64,000 nucleotides of DNA from the NCBI RefSeq assembly GCF_007004665.1, contig NZ_ML660055.1:186001-250000 (forward strand), written 5' to 3'. Below, in pieces: positions 26,413 to 34,793 of the stretch; position 1 is the stretch's first letter; every line of letters starts with the position of its first letter. This DNA is from Denitrobaculum tricleocarpae. GTDB taxonomy: Bacteria; Pseudomonadota; Alphaproteobacteria; Kiloniellales; Kiloniellaceae. The notes beneath the pieces were generated by a model. The model was not told the origin of the DNA. It ran no database searches and saw only the letters and a program-made list of their open reading frames with translations. The position numbers and the translations under genes are program-made.

Positions 26413-26913
26413 ATGCGAGACCGTCCCACCGTCCTCTTCATCTGCAGCGGAAACATTTTTCGCAGCATGACCGCCGACTTCAGCCTCAGAGCACACCTCC
26501 GCGCCAGCGATGAAATCACCATCCGTTCCGCCGGCCTCGGGCCACCGCCTCACGGCGTCGTGGACTTTGTCCGCGATCACCTGGCGGGTAAAGGGATCGA
26601 CATCTCGGAGCACAAGCCGACCCAGCTCACCCCCGCCATGCTTGAAGACACCGCGCTGCCCGTGGCCATGGGACTGGAACACCGGGAAATTATCGAACGG
26701 GACTTCGAGCATCGCCTGCCGCTGTTCAGCGAGGTCGCCTACGGCACGGTGGAGGCCCTGCGGGATGTCTGGGAAGTGGTGCCCGATTGGCAGAACAACC
26801 TGGACGCCTCAGCCGAATACGGCTGTTCGGTCATCGACTATATTCATAACGGGATGCCCGGCTTTCTGGAGCGCATGGATGACTTCATAGCGCGGGGCAG
26901 CGGGAAAGCCTGA
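26413..26913 (+). CDS. Low-molecular-weight protein-tyrosine-phosphatase-like protein
   Basis: About 166 residues with the LMW-PTP/arsenate reductase fold. The P-loop near the start reads FICSGNIFRSMTAD, keeping the catalytic Cys and Arg of the C-x5-R-S motif but with Phe where most family members have Cys (compare the canonical copy at 44005). The usual Asp-Pro general-acid motif is not obvious; a VVPDWQNN stretch near residue 125 may replace it. ATG 26401 is an alternative start. Function may differ from classical tyrosine phosphatases. It ends 27 bases from a convergent CGNR gene. Confidence 0.75.
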   Translation: MRDRPTVLFICSGNIFRSMTADFSLRAHLRASDEITIRSAGLGPPPHGVVDFVRDHLAGKGIDISEHKPTQLTPAMLEDTALPVAMGLEHREIIERDFEHRLPLFSEVAYGTVEALRDVWEVVPDWQNNLDASAEYGCSVIDYIHNGMPGFLERMDDFIARGSGKA

Positions 26914-26940
26914 TCGCATTCCCCTGAGCAGGGACGCCTT

Positions 26941-27534
26941 TCACTCCCTTTTGTGGCGCTGCCGGAAAGCCTGCTTTTTCATCCGGTTGCCGCAGCGGTT
27001 CATGGAGCACCAGCGGCGCTTGCCGGGCCGTGATGCGTCGATGAACAGCACCGAGCAGTCATCGGCCGCGCATTCACGGATCTTGTCCAGAACCTCGCTG
27101 GTCAGTAGCTCCACAGCATCCCGGGCCACGGACGCCAAAACCGCCTCCAGGGGCGCATCGGCCTGCCAGATCAGCTCTTCGCCTCTGCCGCGCAATCTGG
27201 GGATCAGCGCCGGACGCGCCGCCCAGTCGTTCAAAAGGGCCACATCCTCAGGGGCGAACTCTCCCTGTGCGCGTGCCACCTGGACCAGCCGGTAAATCGC
27301 CGCCCTGAGCGCGCGGGCCGCGGCAAGGTCTTCGTCGGTGACCTGCGGGGCGTCCGGAAGCAACCCGGAGTCCACACACCAGCGGCCCAGGTCTTCCGCA
27401 CCCGGCCAGCGCTCGATTTGATCACCCGACCAGTCGCCGAAGCTCGCAACCGCATTCAGGCAGAGCCGGCCGGTGTTGAGATGAAAGGCCATATCGGCGG
27501 AGGAGATATCGCCATGGAGAGATTGCTGCTTCAT
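26941..27534 (-). CDS. CGNR zinc-finger (ABATE domain) protein, putative regulator
   Basis: A 197-residue protein with an N-terminal ABATE domain (LCLNAVASFGDW, then ALRAAIYRLVQVARAQ) and a C-terminal CGNR zinc finger (CAADDCSVLFIDASRPGKRRW followed by CSMNRCGNRMKKQAFRQR; four cysteines). The family is predicted to bind nucleic acid and stress-related ligands, and many members are thought to regulate a neighbouring enzyme gene. It is divergent from a dehalogenase-like hydrolase, with two near-identical 21-base palindromes in the gap; the first touches its ATG. No ribosome site is visible before ATG 27534, so translation may be leaderless or start later. Confidence 0.85.
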   Translation of the reverse strand: MKQQSLHGDISSADMAFHLNTGRLCLNAVASFGDWSGDQIERWPGAEDLGRWCVDSGLLPDAPQVTDEDLAAARALRAAIYRLVQVARAQGEFAPEDVALLNDWAARPALIPRLRGRGEELIWQADAPLEAVLASVARDAVELLTSEVLDKIRECAADDCSVLFIDASRPGKRRWCSMNRCGNRMKKQAFRQRHKRE

Positions 27535-27555
27535 GGAACTTGTATAACCGGTTCC
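27535..27555. promoter_or_regulatory. 21-base palindrome, operator copy 1
   Basis: GGAAC (27535-27539) and GGTTCC (27550-27555) arms flank TTGTATAACC. It abuts the CGNR start codon, and matches the second copy 36 bases away in both arms and in the central TATAAC. Confidence 0.65.
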
Positions 27556-27570
27556 TCCATGCTAAGCAAT

Positions 27571-27591
27571 GGAACCATTATAACTGGTTCC
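27571..27591. promoter_or_regulatory. 21-base palindrome, operator copy 2
   Basis: Perfect 7-base arms GGAACCA (27571-27577) and TGGTTCC (27585-27591) flank TTATAAC. Same consensus as copy 1 (GGAACY ... TATAAC ... GGTTCC), in the gap between the divergent CGNR and hydrolase genes. TATAAC could also serve as a -10 element. Confidence 0.65.
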
Positions 27592-27614
27592 ACAAATTCT
27601 CGTTGGATGGTGAG

Positions 27615-28493
27615 ATGTTCGAGGGCTTCCAAAACCAAAAGATCCCGGTCGGAGATTCGGTGATCAACCTCATGACCGGGGGTGAGGGCCCGCCGCTGCT
27701 GCTGTTGCACGGCTATCCGCAAACCCACGTGGCCTGGCATGCGGTCGCCCCGGCGCTGGCCAGGGACTTCACCCTGGTCATTCCCGACCTGCCGGGTTAC
27801 GGCGACAGCCTGGGACCGGAACCCGATCCGGCGCACCTGAACTACGCCAAACGCACCATCGCCCGGACGCTGGTCGGGCTGATGGAGAAGCTGGGCTTCG
27901 ATCGCTTTGCACTCGCCGGGCACGACCGCGGCGGGCGCGTGGCCTATCGCATGGCGCTCGATCACCCGGAGCGGGTTTCACGCCTGGCGGTTCTCGACAT
28001 CATCCCGACACTGGAGGTCTGGGAGGCCATGGACTGGCAGCAGGCCCTCGACGGCTACCACTGGCCTTTTCTTGCCCAACCGGCGCCCCTCCCTGAACGT
28101 ATGGTCGGTCAGGATCCGGACTTTTACATCCGGCATCTGCTGGACCGTTGGATACAGGACGGCAATAGCCTGGCACCCGAAGCGCTCAGCCAGTACCTCC
28201 GTCAATTCCATAAAGCATCCGTCGTCGCGGCCACCTGCGCCGATTACCGTGCCGGGGCAAGCCAGGACCTTGCGCACGATAGAGCGGACCGTGCGGCGGG
28301 CAAGCGCGTGACCTGTCCTCTGCTGGTGGTTTGGGGACGGGGTTATTTCCTGACCGAAGAGAGCAGCCCGGCGGAGATCTGGCGGGCCTGGGCGGAGGAG
28401 GTCTCCGAGGTGGCGCTGGACTGTGGCCACTTCGTCGCGGAAGAACAGCCCGAAGCCTGCGCGGCAGCGCTCAGGGAATTCTTCGCCGATTAA
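27615..28493 (+). CDS. Alpha/beta hydrolase, haloacetate-dehalogenase-like
   Basis: About 292 residues with the alpha/beta-hydrolase fold: LLLLHGYPQTHVAWHAVAP (oxyanion), nucleophile motif AGHDRGGRVAYRM with Asp, a DWQQALDGYHWPFLAQ lid with the His-Trp pair and a final LDCGHFVAEEQPE with the catalytic His. Asp nucleophile, Arg in DRGGR and the lid HW pair match fluoroacetate dehalogenase-type enzymes; epoxide hydrolase is the main alternative. I chose ATG 27615 because the two palindromes lie upstream of it; a longer frame from 27540 would run through them. A terminator hairpin follows. Confidence 0.85.
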   Translation: MFEGFQNQKIPVGDSVINLMTGGEGPPLLLLHGYPQTHVAWHAVAPALARDFTLVIPDLPGYGDSLGPEPDPAHLNYAKRTIARTLVGLMEKLGFDRFALAGHDRGGRVAYRMALDHPERVSRLAVLDIIPTLEVWEAMDWQQALDGYHWPFLAQPAPLPERMVGQDPDFYIRHLLDRWIQDGNSLAPEALSQYLRQFHKASVVAATCADYRAGASQDLAHDRADRAAGKRVTCPLLVVWGRGYFLTEESSPAEIWRAWAEEVSEVALDCGHFVAEEQPEACAAALREFFAD

Positions 28494-28510
28494 CCATGTT
28501 TCCGGCAGTC

Positions 28511-28546
28511 AAAAAGGGGCTGCCTTCAGGCAACCCCCGTTTTTTA
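28511..28546 (+). terminator. Terminator after the hydrolase gene
   Basis: Stem GGGG-c-TGCC (28516-28524) with GGCA-a-CCCC (28529-28537), TTCA loop and six T at 28540-28545. Five A at 28511-28515 mean it could also act on minus-strand transcripts. Confidence 0.75.
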
Positions 28547-28584
28547 ACAAAAAATATGAACCTGTTGCCGGACGAAAATCCGGT

Positions 28585-28776
28585 TCAGCAGGCGTTCCTG
28601 TCCAGACCGAGGTCCTTCAGAATGCGAAGGTCGGTGATCTTGGACCATCGTGACTTCCGCGCGGTCGGAACCGCGCTGGAATAAGACGCTTCCATGGCCT
28701 GACCGCTGCGGCGGGTCAGATCGCTTGCGCACAAACCTGGCATCGTGCTGTCGACAACAAAATTGAAGTCCGCCAT
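28585..28776 (-). CDS. Small hypothetical protein
   Basis: A 63-residue open frame with a good ribosome site (GAAGGATC, 5 bases before ATG 28776). The sequence MADFNFVVDSTMPGLCAS, then RKSRWSKITDLRILKDLG, is not low-complexity and shows no export signal. It faces the terminator of the hydrolase gene. I do not recognise a family. Support is the ribosome site and the isolated position, so it may or may not be expressed. Confidence 0.4.
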   Translation of the reverse strand: MADFNFVVDSTMPGLCASDLTRRSGQAMEASYSSAVPTARKSRWSKITDLRILKDLGLDRNAC

Positions 28777-29018
28777 TGCGCTGATCCTTCTAGAGGGCTC
28801 CGAAACCTAAATATTGGTGAATACTTCAGAGCCAAAGTTAAAAACTCTTTCTAATCTCCAATTAAGCCCAGTTGCGACGCGGCACCAATGCCGAATCAAC
28901 GGACACGCCATGCCGATTCTGCATAGCGAAAATCCACGAAATCTTAAAGATTTTCAGATAGCTAGCCGTTAGTCTTCAAAGCGACCACTAGTGGTGTCAA
29001 AGCGACAGGCTCCGGCTG

Positions 29019-30191
29019 CTACAAGTCTTCGCCGAGTATTGGGATGAGACGGTCCATAGCTTCCGAGAGCCGGTCCAGTGTGCCGGCATAGCAGAGCCGG
29101 AAATTGCCTTCCCCACCCTTCCCGAACGCCGACCCGGGTGCCAGACCGACGCCGGTTTCGTGCAGGATTTTCTTGGCGGCGTTCAGGCTGTCGGTCATGC
29201 CTTCCACCGCGAAGAAGAAATAGAAGGCGCCCTTGGGACTCGTTGCCCGGACCCGAGGCACGGCCGACAAACGCTGAAAAACCAGATCCCGTCCCTGGCG
29301 GCAGCGCTCTACCGTCTGTTTCACGAAAGGCTCGCCGCCCCGCAAAGCCGCGATACAGCCATGCTGCAGAAAACCCTGGGTGCCCGAGGTGTTGAACTCA
29401 ATCAGATTGTCCAACACCGGCCCCAGGCTCGCGGGATGAGTCAGCCATCCCATACGCCAGCCGGTCATGGCCCAGGCCTTGGAAAAGCTGTTCACGACGA
29501 CCAAAGCATCCTCGGGATCGGCGATCTGCAGGAAAGAGTTCCCCACCTCCTGCTCGTAGACGAAACGGTGATAGACCTCGTCGGCGATCAGCCAGATGCC
29601 GCGCTTGCGGCAAAACGCGAGGACCTCGCGCTGCTCTTCCTCGGTGATCATCCAGCCGGTCGGGTTGCTGGGCGAGACGATAAAGAGTGCCTTTGTGTGT
29701 TCGTCGCAGTTGGCGAACAAGCGTTCCAGATCCAGGGTAAAGCCGCCGTCGTCGCGTTGATCCAGACTGACCTGTCGCGCTTCGGCTCCCATGATTTCGA
29801 TCGCACCCATCACGTTGGGCCAGCCCGGCGTCACACATACCACATTATCGCCCGGGCCCGCGACCGTCTGCGCCATCAGCATAATGCCGTTCATCCCCGC
29901 CGTAGTGACGGTGACGCGCTCTTGATCGAGCGGGATGTCGAAGGTCCGCGCCATGTAGCCGGCCAGTTCCTGCCGCAGTTCCGGCAGGCCGCGCTTTTGG
30001 CTGTAAAAGCAGATCCCGCTTTTCAAAGCGTCATTGGCCGCATCGCAAATGAACTCCGGGGTGGGTTCGTTGCCTTCGCCGACCCAGAGCGGGATCAGGT
30101 TCTCAACGCCGAAGCCCATCTGCCAGAGTTCAACGATCTTCGAGCTTTCGAGTCCCGCAATCTGCGGTTGGATCGGCGCGGGAAAAGGCAT
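29019..30191 (-). CDS. PLP-dependent class I/II aminotransferase
   Basis: Aspartate-aminotransferase-fold enzyme of 390 residues. Visible are the substrate-side LWVGEGNEPTPEFI, the PLP-stacking TVTTAGMNGIMLMAQTVAGPGD, SPSNPTGWMITEEE, DEVYHRFVYEQ and the Schiff-base lysine region VVNSFSKAWAMTGWRMGW. C-terminal RLCYAGTLDRL carries the carboxylate-binding Arg equivalent. Substrate is not certain; such proteins near CoA-transferases can act on aromatic or branched-chain amino acids. ATG 30191 has AAGGTGG upstream; the frame to 30410 adds a non-conserved leader. Divergent from the CoA-transferase operon. Confidence 0.9.
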   Translation of the reverse strand: MPFPAPIQPQIAGLESSKIVELWQMGFGVENLIPLWVGEGNEPTPEFICDAANDALKSGICFYSQKRGLPELRQELAGYMARTFDIPLDQERVTVTTAGMNGIMLMAQTVAGPGDNVVCVTPGWPNVMGAIEIMGAEARQVSLDQRDDGGFTLDLERLFANCDEHTKALFIVSPSNPTGWMITEEEQREVLAFCRKRGIWLIADEVYHRFVYEQEVGNSFLQIADPEDALVVVNSFSKAWAMTGWRMGWLTHPASLGPVLDNLIEFNTSGTQGFLQHGCIAALRGGEPFVKQTVERCRQGRDLVFQRLSAVPRVRATSPKGAFYFFFAVEGMTDSLNAAKKILHETGVGLAPGSAFGKGGEGNFRLCYAGTLDRLSEAMDRLIPILGEDL

Positions 30192-30465
30192 CTGGAAAAC
30201 CACCTTGAAATTGAACCCCAAAACTCGAAAATTAACCCGGAAAGAGGTGCCATGGCCCGGAGAGCTTGGCAAGCGTGATCGGGGACGGGGCGCGCGAACC
30301 CGGCTCAAGAGATCGGCTTGAGCCGGGGCAAACGCTTGAGTATGATGCCGCGTTTTTTGCACTGCGGCGATAATACAAACGCAGCCGTGCGGATCGCGAC
30401 AAAGATACAAGACCGGGCGGCCTCAATGCTCACGGCGAAACCATTGTGACAAGGGTAGACACAGC

Positions 30466-31167
30466 ATGAACAAGGTATTTCCCGACGCGGCCAGCGCCCT
30501 CGATGGCCTGCTGTTCGACGGCATGACGCTGATGGCGGGCGGCTTCGGGCTCTGCGGGGTTCCCGAGCATCTGATCGAGGCCCTCAAGGCCTCGGGCACG
30601 AAGAACCTGACCATCATCTCCAATAACGCCGGCGTCGACGGCGACGGCCTGGGCGTTCTGCTCGAAACCCGCCAGATCGCGAAGATGGTCTCCTCCTATG
30701 TCGGCGAGAACAAGCTCTTCGAAAAGCAGTACCTGGACGGCGATCTGGAGCTCGAATTCAACCCCCAGGGCACCCTGGCCGAGCGCATCCGCGCGGGCGG
30801 TGCCGGGATCCCCGCCTTCTTCACCAAGACCGGTGTCGGTACCCTGGTTGCCGAAGGCAAGGAGATCCGAGACTTCGACGGCGAAGACTACGTCATGGAA
30901 AGCTGGTTGAGGTCCGACGTTTCGATCGTCAAGGCCTGGAAAGGCGACACGGAGGGCAATCTGATCTTCCGCAAGACCGCCCGCAACTTCAACGCGCCCA
31001 TGGCGACCGCGGGCAAAATCACCGTGGCAGAGGTCGAGGAGCTGGTCGAACCGGGCGAGTTACAGGCCGACGAGATTCACTGCGCCGGTATTTTCGTGCA
31101 GCGCATCATCGACGGCGGAAGCTATCGCAAGGTCATCGAAAAACGCACGACGCGGCCCCGGAGTTGA
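30466..31167 (+). CDS. scoA: 3-oxoacid (succinyl-CoA:acetoacetate) CoA-transferase subunit A
   Basis: Alpha subunit of the CoA-transferase that activates acetoacetate for ketone-body or polyhydroxybutyrate use. The 233 residues contain GGFGLCGVPEHLIEAL (glycine loop near the start), ISNNAGVDGDGLGVLL, GTLAERIRAGGAGIPAFFT and NFNAPMATAGKITVAEVEE, all standard. It lies 85 bases upstream of subunit B, in the usual order. A divergent aminotransferase gene shares the promoter region. Confidence 0.94.
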   Translation: MNKVFPDAASALDGLLFDGMTLMAGGFGLCGVPEHLIEALKASGTKNLTIISNNAGVDGDGLGVLLETRQIAKMVSSYVGENKLFEKQYLDGDLELEFNPQGTLAERIRAGGAGIPAFFTKTGVGTLVAEGKEIRDFDGEDYVMESWLRSDVSIVKAWKGDTEGNLIFRKTARNFNAPMATAGKITVAEVEELVEPGELQADEIHCAGIFVQRIIDGGSYRKVIEKRTTRPRS

Positions 31168-31252
31168 TCTCCGTGGGCTGATCTGCGCGCGCGGCCGAAC
31201 GGCGGCCTGATGACCTGACAACCAGACAGATACTGAGATAGGAAACAACAGC

Positions 31253-31903
31253 ATGGCTTGGACGCGGGATGAAATGGCGGCACGCGCCGCAAAAGAACTC
31301 AGCGACGGCTTCTATGTAAACCTGGGGATCGGCATCCCCACCCTGGTGGCCAACTATATCCCCGAGGGGATGCACGTCACCCTGCACAGCGAAAACGGCA
31401 TGCTCGGCATCGGCCCCTTCCCCTACGAAGGCGAAGAAGACCCGGACCTGATCAATGCGGGTAAGCAGACCGTGACCGAGCTGCCGCACAGCTCTTACTT
31501 CGACAGCGCGGCAAGCTTCGGCATGATCCGCGGCGGACACATCAACCTGGCCATCCTGGGCGCCATGCAGGTTGCCGAGAACGGAGACCTGGCCAACTGG
31601 ATGATCCCGGGCAAGCTGGTCAAGGGCATGGGCGGCGCCATGGACCTGGTGGCCGGCGTGCAGCGCGTCGTCGTGGTGATGGACCACAACTCCAAAGCCG
31701 GTGATGTGAAGTTCCTGAAGGCCTGCGACCTGCCGCTGACCGGCACCCACGTGGTCGACCTGCTGATCACCGACATCGGAGTCTTCGACATCGATAAGAA
31801 AAACGGCGGGGTCACCCTTATCGAGATCGCGCCGGGCGTTACCGTCGATGAAATTCGCGAACGCACGGAAGCAAGCTTCGAGGTCGCACCGGGCCTCGCC
31901 TGA
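31253..31903 (+). CDS. scoB: 3-oxoacid CoA-transferase subunit B
   Basis: Beta subunit, 216 residues, carrying the catalytic glutamate in SENGMLGIGPFP. Other family blocks are NLGIGIPTLVANYIPEG, GGHINLAILGAMQVAENGD and MVVMDH-like VVVVMDHNSKAGDVKF. Together with ScoA it transfers CoA from succinyl-CoA to acetoacetate. The ATG at 31253 is preceded by GATAGGAAAC. It is followed by two DMT permease genes on the same strand after 159 bases, which may be independent. Confidence 0.94.
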   Translation: MAWTRDEMAARAAKELSDGFYVNLGIGIPTLVANYIPEGMHVTLHSENGMLGIGPFPYEGEEDPDLINAGKQTVTELPHSSYFDSAASFGMIRGGHINLAILGAMQVAENGDLANWMIPGKLVKGMGGAMDLVAGVQRVVVVMDHNSKAGDVKFLKACDLPLTGTHVVDLLITDIGVFDIDKKNGGVTLIEIAPGVTVDEIRERTEASFEVAPGLA

Positions 31904-32062
31904 TCAACGCGTTCAATGGATCCGGCGCAACCGGACCCTGTTTAAACCGGGCAGACTGCTTGAGGCACGGGCGGCGAAGGACAAGCCGCCCACCTCGCGC
32001 AGGGCAGGGCTGCGTCTGCCCTCCTAGCTGAACGGGCTGCAAATCTGTACCCTTTGCAGGGT

Positions 32063-32992
32063 ATGTCTCCGCCAAAACTATCTTTCAACCGCATCGATGC
32101 GATCTCCGCGCCGGTGCAGGGTGCTCTTTTGATGACCCTGGCCGCGCTCGGGTTTTCGATCATGAACATCCTGATCCGCTATGCCGCGGATGAACTTCAC
32201 CCGATCCAGATCGCCTTCTTCCGGAACTTCTTCGCCCTGGCCTTCGTGCTGCCCTGGCTGTTCCGCCACGGCCTGGCCGGACTCCGGACCGAACGTCCGG
32301 GAATGCACCTGGCGCGTTCCGTGGTCGGCCTCTCGGCCATGTTCTGCTGGTTTACCTCGATTACCATCCTGCCACTCGCCGAGGCCGTAGCCCTGAACTT
32401 CACCGTTCCGCTCTTTGCCACGGCAGGCGCTTACTTCATCCTGCGGGAAGCCGTGGGTGTGCGCCGCTGGTCAGCGACCCTGGCCGGCTTTCTCGGGGTG
32501 ATTGTCATCCTGCGGCCCGGCTTTGTCGAGATCACCCCTGCCATGGCGATGCCGGTCATCGCCGCCGGCTTCATGGCAGGATCGGTGCTCTTAGTCAAAA
32601 CCCTCTCGCGGACCGAAGACACCGTGGCGATGGTGCTGATCATGAACCTGATCATGACGCCCTTGTCCCTGATTCCGGCGCTCTTTGTCTGGGAGTGGCC
32701 GAGCTGGACCGTGCTGGGTTACCTGACCCTGATCGGGCTGGTGGCGACGATCGCCCATCTGGCCCTGACCAAATCCTATCGGCTGGCCGACGCGTCGGCT
32801 GTGATCCCCTTCGACTACGCCCGCCTGCCCTTCGTGGCCTTCTTGGCCTACTTCGCGTTCGGTGAGGTGCCCGACGAATGGACCTGGATCGGGGCCGGCA
32901 TCATCGCGGCGTCGGCCATCTATATTGCGCAGCGGGAGGCCAAGGTTGCGCGTGAACGTACCGCTGCCGAGGCACCGCGGGCGCAAATCTGA
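32063..32992 (+). CDS. EamA/DMT family permease
   Basis: Ten-helix drug/metabolite transporter of about 309 residues, formed of two EamA repeats (LLMTLAALGFSIMNILIRYAA in the first; PALFVWEWPSW onwards in the second). Conserved AEAVALNFTVPLFATAGAYF and GFLGVIVILRPGFVEI are the family motifs at the end of the first repeat. Substrate is unknown. ATG 32063 was taken; a TTG at 32054 is in frame. The stop overlaps the start of the next, homologous permease by one base (TGATG), so they are a translationally coupled pair. Confidence 0.88.
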   Translation: MSPPKLSFNRIDAISAPVQGALLMTLAALGFSIMNILIRYAADELHPIQIAFFRNFFALAFVLPWLFRHGLAGLRTERPGMHLARSVVGLSAMFCWFTSITILPLAEAVALNFTVPLFATAGAYFILREAVGVRRWSATLAGFLGVIVILRPGFVEITPAMAMPVIAAGFMAGSVLLVKTLSRTEDTVAMVLIMNLIMTPLSLIPALFVWEWPSWTVLGYLTLIGLVATIAHLALTKSYRLADASAVIPFDYARLPFVAFLAYFAFGEVPDEWTWIGAGIIAASAIYIAQREAKVARERTAAEAPRAQI

Positions 32993-33924
32993 TGGCATCG
33001 ACGCACAGCGAAGCCCGAAAGAGGGCCTGGCGCCTGCTCTCACCGAACCATCGTGGCGCCATATGGATGATGGGCGCGACGGCGGGTTTCACGCTCAACG
33101 GCGCGCTGGTGAAAAGCCTCTCGCAGCTCGATATGGACGCTTTTCAGATCAGCTTCGCCCGCGCCTTGTTTGCGCTTCTGGCGATCCTGCCTTTCGTCTG
33201 GCGCGAACGGCGGACGGTCTTAATCAGCAAGCACTGGGGCATCCATATGGTGCGCGCCCTCTCCGGCGCGATTGCCATGATCTGCGGTTACTATGCGGTC
33301 TCGAAGATGCCGCTCGCCGATGTGACGGCATTGGGATTCACCCAACCGCTTTTTACCACCCTGCTGGCCTTTCTGCTCCTGGCGGAGGTCGTGCGTTGGC
33401 GGCGCTGGACCGCGACCCTTGTCGGATTCCTGGGGGTTCTGGTGATTGTACGGCCCGGCGCCGACAGCTTCGAGCCCACCGCCTTCGCCGCACTCGCAAT
33501 GGCCTTCGGTATCGCCCTGGCGGTCACCCTGGTCAAACGCTTCCCGGATGGCGAGAGCAGCGTGACCATGCTGCTGATTTTCTGCATCACCTCCATCGTC
33601 CTCACCGCACCGCCGGCGCTTTACCTCTGGCGGGAACCCAGTCTCTATGAGTTCGGATTGCTCTGCGGGGTTGGCGTGGTCGGTATCGGATCGCAGGCGA
33701 TGATCATTCAGGCCTACCGCAATGGGGAAGCTTCCTTCGTGGCCCCCTTCGACTACACGAAACTCCTGCTGGCCGGTGTCATAGGTTACCTGCTGTTCGA
33801 TGAGCTGCCCGACGGCTGGACCTGGACCGGCGCGGCCATCATTGTTGCCTCGACGCTTTACATCGTACGGCGCGAGTCGCAACAGGGCCGTGATCGCAGC
33901 ACGCCGCCGCAATCCCGCCTTTAG
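32992..33924 (+). CDS. EamA/DMT family permease (paralogue of the upstream gene)
   Basis: A 310-residue DMT permease with the same layout as its upstream neighbour: GATAGFTLNGALVKSLSQL, LADVTALGFTQPLFTTLLAFL and LVGFLGVLVIVRPG in repeat one, GIGSQAMIIQAYRNGEASFVAPFDY in repeat two. The coupled pair could form a heterodimer or be a recent tandem duplication (inference). A third related gene lies at 44493. Convergent with the DUF1232 gene, with only 9 bases between. Confidence 0.88.
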   Translation: MASTHSEARKRAWRLLSPNHRGAIWMMGATAGFTLNGALVKSLSQLDMDAFQISFARALFALLAILPFVWRERRTVLISKHWGIHMVRALSGAIAMICGYYAVSKMPLADVTALGFTQPLFTTLLAFLLLAEVVRWRRWTATLVGFLGVLVIVRPGADSFEPTAFAALAMAFGIALAVTLVKRFPDGESSVTMLLIFCITSIVLTAPPALYLWREPSLYEFGLLCGVGVVGIGSQAMIIQAYRNGEASFVAPFDYTKLLLAGVIGYLLFDELPDGWTWTGAAIIVASTLYIVRRESQQGRDRSTPPQSRL

Positions 33925-33933
33925 GGTCTGGAG

Positions 33934-34470
33934 TTATTCGCTGGAGAGGGGCTCGCGCTCGGCAGACTCCCATTCATCGGAATCCGACAAGGTATCTTTC
34001 GCCCGCGCGCGGTGCTCCTCGTTCATATGTCCCGAGATCGCTCGAATAGCGGCAAGAATGACCGTCGCATCGTCGGTAAAACCGAGCCCGGCGACAAAGT
34101 CGGGGATCATATCGGCGGGCACCACAAAGTATGCCAGAGCGCCCATCAATGTGGCCCGCACCCAGACCGGTGTCTTGCGATCCGTCGCACAGAAGTAGCC
34201 CGCCACGGCGTCTTCCATGAAGGGAACCTTGCCGATGGTGGAACGGACCTTCGGCCAGAAGCCGCGCTTGACCTTCTTTTCGTCGCGTTTCATCCGCGCC
34301 GGAGAGACCGGCACAAGAGCCCGCCCGGCAAGGGCTTCCTGGTAGAGTGCGGCTTCGTCCTCGGAGGCCTGCGGTTCGGGGGCCTCGGAGTTTGAAGCCG
34401 GGGAGTTTGAGGCCGGGGAGTTTGAGGCCGGGGAGTTTGAGGCCGGGGTTTTTGGCTGATCTGTCGACAT
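33934..34470 (-). CDS. YkvA family (DUF1232) membrane-associated protein
   Basis: A 178-residue protein. The DUF1232 core is WPKVRSTIGKVPFMEDAVAGYF, then ATLMGALAYFVVPADMIPDFVAGLGFTDDATVI (written here in parts), with one or two short hydrophobic helices. The N terminus holds a low-complexity tract with PASNS four times in a row, from a 15-base tandem repeat (about 34385-34445). The function of the family is unknown; it is often linked to membrane stress. The repeat tract probably varies in copy number. Confidence 0.85.
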   Translation of the reverse strand: MSTDQPKTPASNSPASNSPASNSPASNSEAPEPQASEDEAALYQEALAGRALVPVSPARMKRDEKKVKRGFWPKVRSTIGKVPFMEDAVAGYFCATDRKTPVWVRATLMGALAYFVVPADMIPDFVAGLGFTDDATVILAAIRAISGHMNEEHRARAKDTLSDSDEWESAEREPLSSE

Positions 34471-34793
34471 GGCCTAGATATGGGAGTTTCGGGCAAAAGT
34501 CGCAATATTTCTATCGGCAAGCGGCCCGCAGCGACAGGACCGCCGGCAGCTTCGAGAGGTTTCGAACAAACGCGGATTTGCACAAGGCTTCCTGGCAGCG
34601 CGCCGGGTTCAGCGTACCAATAGTAACGGGCGCGAAACACCGCCTGAGGCGTTCGAGCCGAAGTCAGCACCCGTTCGGCCACAAGCTATCGCCTTCGCTT
34701 GCGGCTTCTGCTATAGACCCGCGCGAGGTTAATCACCGACGGAACAACAAACGAAATAAAGGCTCACGGCCTGTCGACAAAGGAGCAAGAGGA
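34471..34793. other. Divergent intergenic region
   Basis: A 323-base gap between the YkvA-family gene and a short-chain dehydrogenase, both reading away from it. I see no gene, repeat or strong palindrome; it presumably holds the two promoters. An open frame continues upstream from the dehydrogenase through it, but without conserved content. Confidence 0.5.

Noticed and set aside
27540-27614. N-terminal extension of the hydrolase through the palindromes
   Set aside because: The extra 25 residues are encoded by the two operators and have no family match; ATG 27615 gives the normal start.
34347-34793. N-terminal extension of the SDR gene at 34794
   Set aside because: The added residues are Arg/Pro-rich antisense of the YkvA repeat tract; the Rossmann motif begins right after ATG 34794.
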